Positions 1 through 6,394 of a stretch of DNA of 6,394 nucleotides are shown here, piece after piece. Made by a program: the position numbers and the translations under genes. This DNA is from Acidobacteriota bacterium (GTDB taxonomy: Bacteria; Acidobacteriota; Terriglobia; Terriglobales; Acidobacteriaceae). The DNA lies in contig JAJZAL010000279.1 of assembly GCA_021799405.1 (NCBI GenBank), positions 1-6,394 of the forward strand, written 5' to 3'. The first letter of the stretch is position 1. Each line of letters starts with the position of its first letter. Under the pieces are notes generated by a model. It had not been told where the DNA came from. It ran no database searches and saw only the letters and a list, made by a program, of their open reading frames with translations.

Positions 1-441
1 GTGCATGGCTTCGAGCTCTTCCTTTGAGACGTCGCGGATGTGGGTGGCTAGGAACCAGCGATAGCCGAAGGGATCTTTCACGCCGGCCATTCGGTCGCCG
101 TAGGGCTGGTCCGCGGGTTCGCGAAAGGTGGTGGCTCCGGCGTCGATGGCGCGCCGGTAAAGGGCGTCGCAGTCTTCGGTGTAGATAAGAAAACTGGCCG
201 GAGAGCCGCCGAAGTGCTGGATGGACCATGCTTCGACTGTCGGGGTCTCGTCGGCCATCATGAGGACAGAGTCGCCGATGGTGATTTCGGCGTGGCCGAT
301 GCGGCCATCGGCGTTGGTCATGCAGAGCCGCTCTTTGGCGCCGAATGCATGCTGGTAGAACTCGAGGGCGGCACGAGTGTTCTGGAACATGAGGTAGGGC
401 TGGACGGAGTGGTAGTTATCGGGAATTGCTTTGACGGGCAT
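1..441 (-). CDS. VOC-family (PhnB-like glyoxalase/bleomycin resistance) protein, C-terminus cut by window edge
   Basis: The minus strand is open from an ATG at 441 to the left edge, giving 147 residues starting MPVKAIPDNYHSVQPYL. The start follows a strong ribosome-binding site (AAGGGAGGTG, 455 to 446). Landmarks typical of PhnB-like VOC proteins are: N-terminal YHSVQPYL (10-17), ALEFYQHAFGA (25-35), DGRIGHAEI (45-53) then GDSVLMMADE (56-65), GGSP (78-81), YTEDCDALYRRAIDAGA (87-103), and YGDRMAGVKDPFGYRW (114-129) then ATHIRDVS (132-139). These match the two beta-alpha-beta-beta-beta units of the fold. Family members usually have about 150-160 residues, so only a few are probably missing. The superfamily includes glyoxalases, dioxygenases and antibiotic-binding proteins. 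This subgroup often has no assigned substrate, so a precise function cannot be given. It lies 149 bp downstream of the secreted-protein gene, beyond a terminator, and so is probably transcribed from its own promoter, which I could not identify. Confidence 0.9.
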   Translation of the reverse strand, partial: MPVKAIPDNYHSVQPYLMFQNTRAALEFYQHAFGAKERLCMTNADGRIGHAEITIGDSVLMMADETPTVEAWSIQHFGGSPASFLIYTEDCDALYRRAIDAGATTFREPADQPYGDRMAGVKDPFGYRWFLATHIRDVSKEELEAMH

Positions 442-530
442 GTTGCACCTCCCTTGCGAAACGATTGTCTCTCGATTCGGCTCGCGATGTGATGAAGAGG
501 CATAGATCTGCGTGTGGACGTTGGATGTGC

Positions 531-562
531 AAATCAAAAAGCGGGAGCCGACTGGCTCCCGC
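531..562 (-). terminator. Intrinsic terminator of the secreted-protein gene
   Basis: A perfect 9-bp inverted repeat, GCGGGAGCC (541-549) and GGCTCCCGC (554-562), encloses a 4-base loop. Read on the minus strand it is followed directly by TTTTTGATTT (540 to 531), the classic GC-rich hairpin plus U-tract. It begins 28 bp beyond the stop codon of the 591-1631 gene and separates that gene from the VOC gene. Confidence 0.9.
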
Positions 563-590
563 GTGAAAGGTGATTCGGGCGTCTGCTGAC

Positions 591-1631
591 TCAGTCGCGC
601 GAGGGCGTGAGTTGCATGGGTTGCGTGAGACTGAAGATGATTTCAGCGTTGCGTGGCAAGTGGAGTGAGTCTGGCGGTTGCATGAGCATGTGGGCGCTGA
701 CCGCGCCGGCGCCTACGAGAGAACCGATCAGTGCTCCGCCAGGGCCGAATTTTGCGCCGACGAGAGCACCAAGGCCGGTGCCGGCGCCATATTCAGCACT
801 GTCTTTGGCGAGGTGCATCCTGGGTTGGAAAGCACCTTCCTGCGTAGTGTTTGCGTGGGGTGCGGAAGTGTAGATGGCTTCGGCGTCCATGCGATAGGCC
901 TTGCCGTCGGGGAGCAGGACGAACTGAGGGGTGAGTCGCAACGTGGCGCGCGAGACGAGATGGCGGCCGGGATGAACATCGGTGACGACGCCGCGCAGCT
1001 CAGAGCCAGCGGGGATGACGAGCTGTGATCCGCGATAGACGGGGGAAACGATGGTTGCGCGGAAGGGCGTGCCCTGAGGGGTGGTGTTGGTAGAAAGCGG
1101 CTGCAGCAGGCGGACCGTGATGTTGGTTCCGGGATTGAGCGCGTTGGGGATGAAGGGAATAACGCTAACCACGCCGTAGCTTGGGTTGGAGAAGCGATTC
1201 TCGAGTTGGGCGTCCTGCGCTTCCACCTGGTGCGTGGCGTGCTGGTCTGGAAGCCTGGTGACGATGCCGAAGTCAGTGTTGTCATAGCGACTGGCGTTGT
1301 TGCTGGCGGCGGTTGGCGTGTTGGCGGACTGGCCGGAATAGGTCGCGGATGCAGGAGCCGAAGATGTGGCAGCAGCGGGCTGCTGCGGTTGCGCGGCGGG
1401 CGCAGGCCGTTGCGCGGGCACGGCTGCGGAGGGCTTGCTCTGCGCGGGCGGCGGAGACGGCGGCGTCATGGGCTCGTTTGCGACGATGGGAGTGTCTGGC
1501 GGATTGGAGACGCCGCTGTACCGACTCTGGTTGTTTTGCGTGGAGCTGGTCTGCTGCGCGAAGGCGCAGGCGCCGGTGAGAAGGCCGCCGCTGATGAGCG
1601 CGACAGAGGCAAGTTGAAAGAACTGCTTCAT
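591..1631 (-). CDS. Secreted Pro/Ala-rich protein with VirB10/TrbI-like beta domain and glycine-rich tail; function unknown
   Basis: This is a 346-residue protein starting at the ATG at 1631, with AAGGAG (1643 to 1638) six bases upstream. Residues 1-25 form a signal peptide: MKQ, a hydrophobic core (7-19), then AFA before Gln26, a good signal peptidase I site. Residues 27-115 are low-complexity (Pro, Ala, Gln, Ser, Thr, Asn), probably a disordered linker. Residues 165-255 look like beta structure: NPGTNITVRLLQPLST, GTPFRATIVSPVY, LVIPAGSELRGVV, then VLLPDGKAYRMDAEAI. The order 'IPxGSxLxG' followed by 'LPDG' recalls the C-terminal domain of VirB10/TrbI, the outer-membrane part of type IV secretion systems. 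Residues 282-310 are glycine-rich (GAGTGLGALVGAKFGPGGALIG), like a glycine-zipper segment. No other secretion gene is visible, so a true conjugation role is unlikely. A periplasmic or envelope protein is the safest description. The similarity is judged by eye only. Confidence 0.85.
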   Translation of the reverse strand: MKQFFQLASVALISGGLLTGACAFAQQTSSTQNNQSRYSGVSNPPDTPIVANEPMTPPSPPPAQSKPSAAVPAQRPAPAAQPQQPAAATSSAPASATYSGQSANTPTAASNNASRYDNTDFGIVTRLPDQHATHQVEAQDAQLENRFSNPSYGVVSVIPFIPNALNPGTNITVRLLQPLSTNTTPQGTPFRATIVSPVYRGSQLVIPAGSELRGVVTDVHPGRHLVSRATLRLTPQFVLLPDGKAYRMDAEAIYTSAPHANTTQEGAFQPRMHLAKDSAEYGAGTGLGALVGAKFGPGGALIGSLVGAGAVSAHMLMQPPDSLHLPRNAEIIFSLTQPMQLTPSRD

Positions 1632-1681
1632 ACAAAACTCCTTGAAGAGCCGGTGAAGGGGGGATTGTCCTTCCCGGGTGT

Positions 1682-1708
1682 CATCTGAAGGTTAGACGCA
1701 TACAGATG
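1682..1708 (-). promoter_or_regulatory. Possible promoter/operator of the secreted-protein gene
   Basis: An inverted repeat, CATCTG (1682-1687) and CAGATG (1703-1708), is separated by 15 bases. Between the arms, read on the minus strand, is TCTAAC (1696 to 1691), a weak -10-like hexamer with four of six consensus matches. No convincing -35 box accompanies it at 17 bp. The position, about 60 bases upstream of the start codon, suits a promoter overlapped by an operator, but the sequence support is thin. Confidence 0.25.
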
Positions 1709-1721
1709 GACCCGGATGATG

Positions 1722-1831
1722 CTGCAAATGTTGCTTGCCATTTGCGTGGCGGAGCCAGCGAGGCAAACGCCGAAAACCCCGATGAAATCAGCCTATTCCA
1801 GTTGCCGAGGCGAGGCCAGAGCCTGCAAATG
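1722..1831. repeat. Three copies of a TGCAAATG-type motif in the divergent promoter region
   Basis: The 9-mer CTGCAAATG occurs at 1722-1730 and again at 1823-1831, 101 bp apart in direct orientation. A partial inverted copy, CATTTGC (1739-1745), forms a perfect 7-bp palindrome with GCAAATG (1724-1730) across an 8-base spacer. The copies lie upstream of the inferred enolase promoter and upstream of the minus-strand gene, so they could be binding sites for a regulator of either. Which protein would bind is unknown, and chance is possible. Confidence 0.35.
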
Positions 1832-1906
1832 CCACGAACCAGCGCGGTTACCGGCAGGGTGTAAAAAATTCTCTGTCGGGGTGCACAGATCGAAAGCGGC
1901 CGTCTT

Positions 1907-1915
1907 TGTTAGAAT
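1907..1915 (+). promoter_or_regulatory. Putative extended -10 promoter of eno
   Basis: TGTTAGAAT contains a TAGAAT hexamer (1910-1915, five of six matches to TATAAT) preceded by TG one base upstream, the extended -10 arrangement. There is no good -35 box at 16-18 bp, which extended -10 promoters can tolerate. Transcription would start near 1922, giving an enolase leader of about 120 bases. Assignment is by motif only. Confidence 0.45.
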
Positions 1916-1921
1916 CGCCAA

Positions 1922-3335
<1,414 letters not shown>

Positions 3336-3342
3336 ATCATGG

Positions 3343-3378
3343 GGCGGCGGACAAAGATTCGCCGCCTTTCTTCTTTTT
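3343..3378 (+). terminator. Intrinsic terminator/attenuator between eno and gpmI
   Basis: A perfect 7-bp GC stem, GGCGGCG (3343-3349) and CGCCGCC (3360-3366), with a 10-base loop is followed by TTTCTTCTTTTT (3367-3378). This is a canonical intrinsic terminator eight bases after the eno stop codon. It ends nine bases before the gpmI ribosome-binding site, leaving almost no room for a separate gpmI promoter downstream of it. Partial read-through, or a promoter inside the end of eno, is therefore implied for gpmI. Confidence 0.8.
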
Positions 3379-3386
3379 AGCCAAGC

Positions 3387-3392
3387 GAGGAG
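3387..3392 (+). promoter_or_regulatory. Ribosome-binding site for the GTG start of gpmI
   Basis: GAGGAG lies five bases upstream of GTG at 3398. No ATG is suitably placed, and the following residues ([18 protein letters not shown]) are the normal family N-terminus, so the GTG start is well supported. Confidence 0.8.
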
Positions 3393-3397
3393 CCTGC

Positions 3398-5002
3398 GTG
3401 TCTGTTCGTCCCAAGCCTGTTGTCCTGACCATCCTGGATGGATGGGGTTATCGTGCTGAAACTGAAAACAACGCCATTGCGCTGGCTCGGAAGCCAACGT
3501 ATGACAAGCTGATGGCCGAGTTCCCGAATACGCTGATTCGCGCGGCGGAACACTTTGTGGGCCTGCCGGATGGGCAGATGGGGAACAGCGAAGTCGGTCA
3601 CCTGAACCTGGGCGCGGGACGCGTGGTGATGATGGACATTACCCGCATCGATGCGATGATTGCGAACGGGGATTTTTACAACGATCCCCAGATTGTGAAG
3701 GCGATTGAGCATGCGCTCAAGAACAATCGGGCGCTGCATTTGTTCGGGCTGGTTTCAGATGGCGGGGTACATTCGCATCAGAATCATCTGTACGCACTGC
3801 TGAAGGCGGCGAAGATGCATGGGCTGTCAAAGGTCTACGTGCATGCCTTCATGGATGGGCGCGACACGCTGCCGACCAGCGGTGCGGGCTACCTGGAGGC
3901 GCTGCGGCAGAAGATGCGCGAGTACCAGGTGGGCCAGATTGCGAGCGTGAGCGGGCGCTACTATGCGATGGATCGCGACCGGCGCTGGGAGCGCGAGAAG
4001 CTGGCGTTCGAGGCGATGGTGAAGGGTAAGACCGAGGGCGGCGCGACTCATGATCCGGTGGCCAAGGTGCGAGAGTGCTACGGCAAGGAGATGACGGACG
4101 AGTTTATTGTGCCGTTCGTGGTTACAGATGAGAAGGGGTATCCGGTAGGGACAATTGAGGATGGGGATGCCTGCATCATGTTCAACTACCGCGCAGACCG
4201 GGCGCGGCAGATTACGCGCGTGCTGACGCGCAACAGCGGCCTGAACAAGGAAGCGGGCCGGGACCTGCCGGGCGCCGAGGATCTGGATGTGACGATTCCT
4301 CGGAACGAGGTGCCGAAGGGGCTGTATTACCTGTGCATGACGCAGTACGACAAGATGTTTACGCTGCCGTCGGTGTTGCTGCCGCAGTCAATGGAGAACC
4401 TGCTGGCTGATGTGCTGGCGCAGGCGAACCTGCGGAACCTGCGGGTGGCCGAGACGGAGAAGTATGCGCACGTGACGTACTTCTTCAACGGGGGCGTGGA
4501 GAAGCCGTTTCCGGGCGAGGATCGGATTCTGATTCCGTCGCAGAAGGTGGCGACGTACGATCTGGCTCCGGAGATGTCGGCGCAGGGGATTGCCGATGCG
4601 GTGACCAAGGCGGTGAACGACACGGCGTTCGATTTGATCGTGGTGAACTTTGCCAATGCCGACATGGTGGGGCACTCGGGCAAGCTGGAGCCGACGATCA
4701 AGGGCGTGGAGAAGATCGACTCTTGCCTGGGGCAGGTTTACCAGGCGGTGAAGCAGAAGGGCGGCGCGATGCTGGTGACGGCCGACCACGGGAATGCCGA
4801 GCTGATGGTGGATCCGGTGACGGGCGGTCCGCATACGGCGCATACGACGAATCCGGTGCCGTTTATCGCGATCACGGACCAGGTGAAGCAGCATCACTTG
4901 AAGGCAGGCGGGTCGCTGCAGGATGTTTCGCCGACGATTCTGCATCTGCTGGGACTGGCGCCTCCGCCGCAGATGACAGGGAAGGACCTGGAGGACTGTT
5001 AG
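3398..5002 (+). CDS. gpmI: 2,3-bisphosphoglycerate-independent phosphoglycerate mutase (EC 5.4.2.12)
   Basis: This enzyme interconverts 3- and 2-phosphoglycerate without a bisphosphoglycerate cofactor, using two Mn2+ ions and a phosphoserine intermediate. It belongs to the alkaline phosphatase superfamily. The protein has 534 residues, against about 510-515 for most members. Metal-site and catalytic residues are intact: Asp14 (ILDGWG), nucleophile Ser64 ([15 protein letters not shown]), Asp422 and His426 (ADMVGHSG), Asp463 and His464 (TADHGNAE), and His482 ([10 protein letters not shown]). Substrate-binding residues are also present: His125 ([11 protein letters not shown]), Arg155 (FMDGRD), Arg187 and Arg193 ([10 protein letters not shown]), Arg265 and Arg268 (NYRADRAR), and Lys355 ([16 protein letters not shown]). 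The extra length lies mainly around residues 279-306, just after the NYRADRAR motif, where most homologues are shorter. The GTG start is preceded by GAGGAG. The gene follows eno in the same direction, pairing two consecutive glycolytic steps, and is followed by a strong hairpin. Confidence 0.98.
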   Translation: MSVRPKPVVLTILDGWGYRAETENNAIALARKPTYDKLMAEFPNTLIRAAEHFVGLPDGQMGNSEVGHLNLGAGRVVMMDITRIDAMIANGDFYNDPQIVKAIEHALKNNRALHLFGLVSDGGVHSHQNHLYALLKAAKMHGLSKVYVHAFMDGRDTLPTSGAGYLEALRQKMREYQVGQIASVSGRYYAMDRDRRWEREKLAFEAMVKGKTEGGATHDPVAKVRECYGKEMTDEFIVPFVVTDEKGYPVGTIEDGDACIMFNYRADRARQITRVLTRNSGLNKEAGRDLPGAEDLDVTIPRNEVPKGLYYLCMTQYDKMFTLPSVLLPQSMENLLADVLAQANLRNLRVAETEKYAHVTYFFNGGVEKPFPGEDRILIPSQKVATYDLAPEMSAQGIADAVTKAVNDTAFDLIVVNFANADMVGHSGKLEPTIKGVEKIDSCLGQVYQAVKQKGGAMLVTADHGNAELMVDPVTGGPHTAHTTNPVPFIAITDQVKQHHLKAGGSLQDVSPTILHLLGLAPPPQMTGKDLEDC

Positions 5003-5024
5003 GTCAGGTTGAAGTTAGAAACGG

Positions 5025-5064
5025 GACACCCTTGCGACTGTGTCGCAAGGGTGTCTGTCGTTTT
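5025..5064 (+). terminator. Likely terminator of gpmI
   Basis: GACACCCTTGCGA (5025-5037) and TCGCAAGGGTGTC (5043-5055) form a perfect 13-bp stem, extendable by one C-G pair to leave a 3-base loop. It begins 22 bp after the gpmI stop. The T-run (TTTT, 5061-5064) is short and displaced five bases from the stem, so the hairpin is very strong but the tail is not ideal. Transcript-end stabilisation or termination are both possible. Confidence 0.65.
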
Positions 5065-5321
5065 GGGGGACTGCAGGGCGGGCGAACGCGTGCTTCGCAC
5101 GCAAAAGACTGTTGACCGCAAAGGCCGCGAAGAACTCCAAGACTCGAGAATGATGTGGCAGATCGTCAGAAGGTCATTCTCCCGCACATACCATGGCGTT
5201 GACTGAGGACATTCTGACTTTTCCGTCTGAAGACTCGTCAAACCAGATTTGCGTTACCCCAATTACAAATCCCTGTGTTCCTATGCGGTTGATGCAGACT
5301 GAGCGGGGATAGGTGGTTTGT
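5065..5321. other. Convergent spacer between gpmI and the Wzi-like gene, rich in inverted repeats
   Basis: No credible coding sequence is seen. A 65-codon open frame at 5009-5206 starts before the gpmI terminator and has no protein-like features. The spacer holds a tight 6-bp palindrome GCGTGC-TTC-GCACGC (5088-5102), an 8-bp inverted repeat (5146-5181), an interlocking 7-bp one (5165-5218), and a 6-bp one, GATTTG/CAAATC (5246-5271). None is followed by a T-tract. They may be remnants of dispersed repeat DNA or a small structured RNA. Confidence 0.5.
5146..5218. repeat. Two interlocking inverted repeats in the convergent spacer
   Basis: GAGAATGA (5146-5153) pairs perfectly with TCATTCTC (5174-5181) across 20 bases. 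GTCAGAA (5165-5171), inside that loop, pairs perfectly with TTCTGAC (5212-5218). If transcribed, the arrangement is that of an H-type pseudoknot, because the loop of the first stem pairs with sequence downstream of it. No function can be assigned. Confidence 0.5.
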
Positions 5322-5363
5322 CAAAGAGAAAAGCCCCACGCAGGTGGGTGTCCTGTGTGGGGC
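5322..5363 (-). terminator. Intrinsic terminator of the Wzi-like gene
   Basis: GCCCCACGCAGG (5333-5344) and CCTGTGTGGGGC (5352-5363) form a 12-position stem with one imperfect pair (5340/5356: G-T on plus, C-A mismatch in minus RNA) and a 7-base loop. On the minus strand the stem is followed by TTTTCTCTTTG, a suitable U-rich tail. It starts 17 bp past the stop of the minus-strand gene. Weak function in the plus direction is possible (GTTTTG follows at 5369). Confidence 0.8.
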
Positions 5364-5380
5364 GCGGAGTTTTGTACGTT

Positions 5381-6394
5381 CTAGAAGAGTTTCTTATCGT
5401 GGGGGTACCAGGTGAACTGGACGGTGGCGGTGGTGTCGCTCTGGGTGCCGGTCTTGTAGATGGGGATGAGGTAGTTTTCGTACTGGACCCAGGCGTGGAG
5501 TTCGAGGCTCTTGTCGGGGAGCAGGCGCTTGACGACGGAGAACGTGAAGTCGTTCTGGGTGGTGCCGCCGTTCAAGAAGGCGGTGTAGTCGATTTTGCGG
5601 GGGATGAAGGCACTGCTGGCCTTGTCGCGGCGGTAGATGAACTGAGCTTCTTCCTTGGGTGAGAAGTGCCAGGTGAGCCATGCCTGGCCACCTTTGTTTT
5701 CGCGGCCGATCCAACTGCCAAAAGTGAAGCCTTTGTTGGTGGTGCCCTGTCTCTGGATGTATTCGTATTCCATGAACTGACCGCGCTGGTCGTGGTTGCT
5801 GACGGGGTCGGTAGAGATGGCCTCGACGCGCAGACTGAGCCTGGGCAGGCCGGGGAAGTGCGAGAGGTAAATGCCGGGGGCAACGCTGGCGCGGCGGGGC
5901 GCATCGACGGGGCTCACGTCGTCATGGACGAGCGAGTCGCAGTAGAGGGTGATCCAGTTGCGGACGAAGGGGAGCCGGTAGTTGAAGTCGAAGCTGCTGA
6001 AGCGGGCACCGGGATCCTTGGCGGAGAATTTGGTGGCTGCAGAGACGTTCTGGAAGCTGAAGAAGCTTTGCCAGAAGGTGTGCCAGGTGACGGGTTCGTG
6101 GCCGAGGCCGCCCCAGATGATGGTGCGATCGAAGCCCATCTCAAGGTTACGAGTGGGCTTGAAGCTGATCTTTTCCATGTGGACCCAGGGCTGGTTGGGG
6201 TAGGTGTGGCCCTTGAGACTGCCAACGAAGAACTCGTACCGGAACGGGCCCGTAAGCAGGGAAAGAAGGGGGATGCGGAAGGGCTGAAGGTCGTTGATCT
6301 GGAAGGCGTAGATGTCTTCGGCGTTGTTGCTCCAGGACATGACGGTGCCTTTGTCGGGTCCGAGCCAGTGGTCGGTTTTGCCGATGGAGATGTC
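5381..6394 (-). CDS. Wzi-family (capsule assembly-type) outer-membrane beta-barrel protein, N-terminus cut by window edge
   Basis: The minus strand is open from the right edge to a TAG at 5383-5381, giving 337 residues. The internal ATG at 6340 is not the start, because coding continues upstream as DISIGKTDHWLGPDKGTV. The visible motifs are those of the Wzi family: IGKTDHWLGP (4-13) followed by MSWSNNAEDIYAFQI (19-33), and FKPTRNLEMGFDRTIIWGG (78-96) followed by TFWQSFF. Alternating aromatic/polar strands then run to the end. The last strand, TTATVQFTWYPHDKKLF, ends in a terminal aromatic residue, as outer-membrane barrel proteins do. Wzi in E. coli is a roughly 480-residue outer-membrane lectin that helps hold group 1 capsule at the surface, so about 130-200 residues, including the signal peptide, should lie beyond the edge. 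Here no capsule gene is nearby, so polysaccharide binding is inferred from family only. It converges on gpmI and has its own terminator. Confidence 0.85.
   Translation of the reverse strand, partial: DISIGKTDHWLGPDKGTVMSWSNNAEDIYAFQINDLQPFRIPLLSLLTGPFRYEFFVGSLKGHTYPNQPWVHMEKISFKPTRNLEMGFDRTIIWGGLGHEPVTWHTFWQSFFSFQNVSAATKFSAKDPGARFSSFDFNYRLPFVRNWITLYCDSLVHDDVSPVDAPRRASVAPGIYLSHFPGLPRLSLRVEAISTDPVSNHDQRGQFMEYEYIQRQGTTNKGFTFGSWIGRENKGGQAWLTWHFSPKEEAQFIYRRDKASSAFIPRKIDYTAFLNGGTTQNDFTFSVVKRLLPDKSLELHAWVQYENYLIPIYKTGTQSDTTATVQFTWYPHDKKLF

Noticed and set aside
728..1285. A 185-codon open frame overlapping the secreted-protein gene on the same strand in another frame
   Set aside because: It has a Ser/Pro/Arg-rich composition with no domain or signal. 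The overlapping frame has a signal peptide, ribosome-binding site and terminator.
1557..1631. Lipoprotein signal at Cys22 of the secreted protein
   Set aside because: The residues before Cys22 are Thr-Gly-Ala. A lipobox needs Leu/Val/Ile at the first of these positions, whereas AFA before Gln26 is a good signal peptidase I site.
4388..4945. A 185-codon open frame antisense to gpmI
   Set aside because: It has a His/Arg/Leu-rich shadow composition and is fully covered by the conserved gpmI frame.
5009..5206. A 65-codon open frame after gpmI
   Set aside because: It starts upstream of and reads through the strong gpmI hairpin, and its residues show no protein-like pattern.
5199..5227. TTGACT (5199-5204) as a -35 box in the convergent spacer
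   Set aside because: The matching -10 position reads TCCGTC, which has no resemblance to TATAAT.

Overview
This window looks like an ordinary chromosomal segment of a GC-rich Gram-negative bacterium, most likely an acidobacterium of the Terriglobales/Acidobacteriaceae type. That assignment is an inference. It rests on the style of the enolase and phosphoglycerate mutase proteins, a Wzi-type outer-membrane barrel standing away from any visible capsule locus, and an Ala/Pro-rich secreted protein of a kind common in that phylum. No mobile element, CRISPR array, tRNA or rRNA is visible.

Layout from left to right. (1) 1-441, minus: a PhnB-like VOC (glyoxalase/bleomycin-resistance superfamily) protein whose last residues run off the left edge. 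(2) 591-1631, minus: a secreted Pro/Ala-rich protein of unknown function. Its C-terminal half resembles the beta domain of VirB10/TrbI and ends in a glycine-rich segment. It is followed by a clean intrinsic terminator (531-562). (3) 1632-2042: a divergent regulatory region of about 410 bp. It holds a plausible extended -10 promoter for enolase, a repeated TGCAAATG-type motif, and a structured enolase leader. (4) 2043-3335, plus: enolase. (5) 3398-5002, plus: cofactor-independent phosphoglycerate mutase with a GTG start. An intrinsic terminator-like hairpin sits in the 62-bp gap between the two. (6) 5003-5380: a convergent spacer with a terminator for each flanking gene and several inverted repeats between them. 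(7) 5381-6394, minus: the C-terminal part of a Wzi-family outer-membrane protein, cut by the right edge.

The core of the window is the eno-gpmI pair, which encodes two consecutive steps of lower glycolysis/gluconeogenesis: GpmI interconverts 3- and 2-phosphoglycerate, and enolase converts 2-phosphoglycerate to phosphoenolpyruvate. All catalytic and metal-binding residues I could check are present in both. The flanking genes have no evident functional link to glycolysis. I found no convincing new multi-gene system. The points most worth a second look are the terminator placed just before the gpmI ribosome-binding site, the enolase leader with in-frame upstream starts and a hairpin, and the solitary VirB10-like secreted protein.
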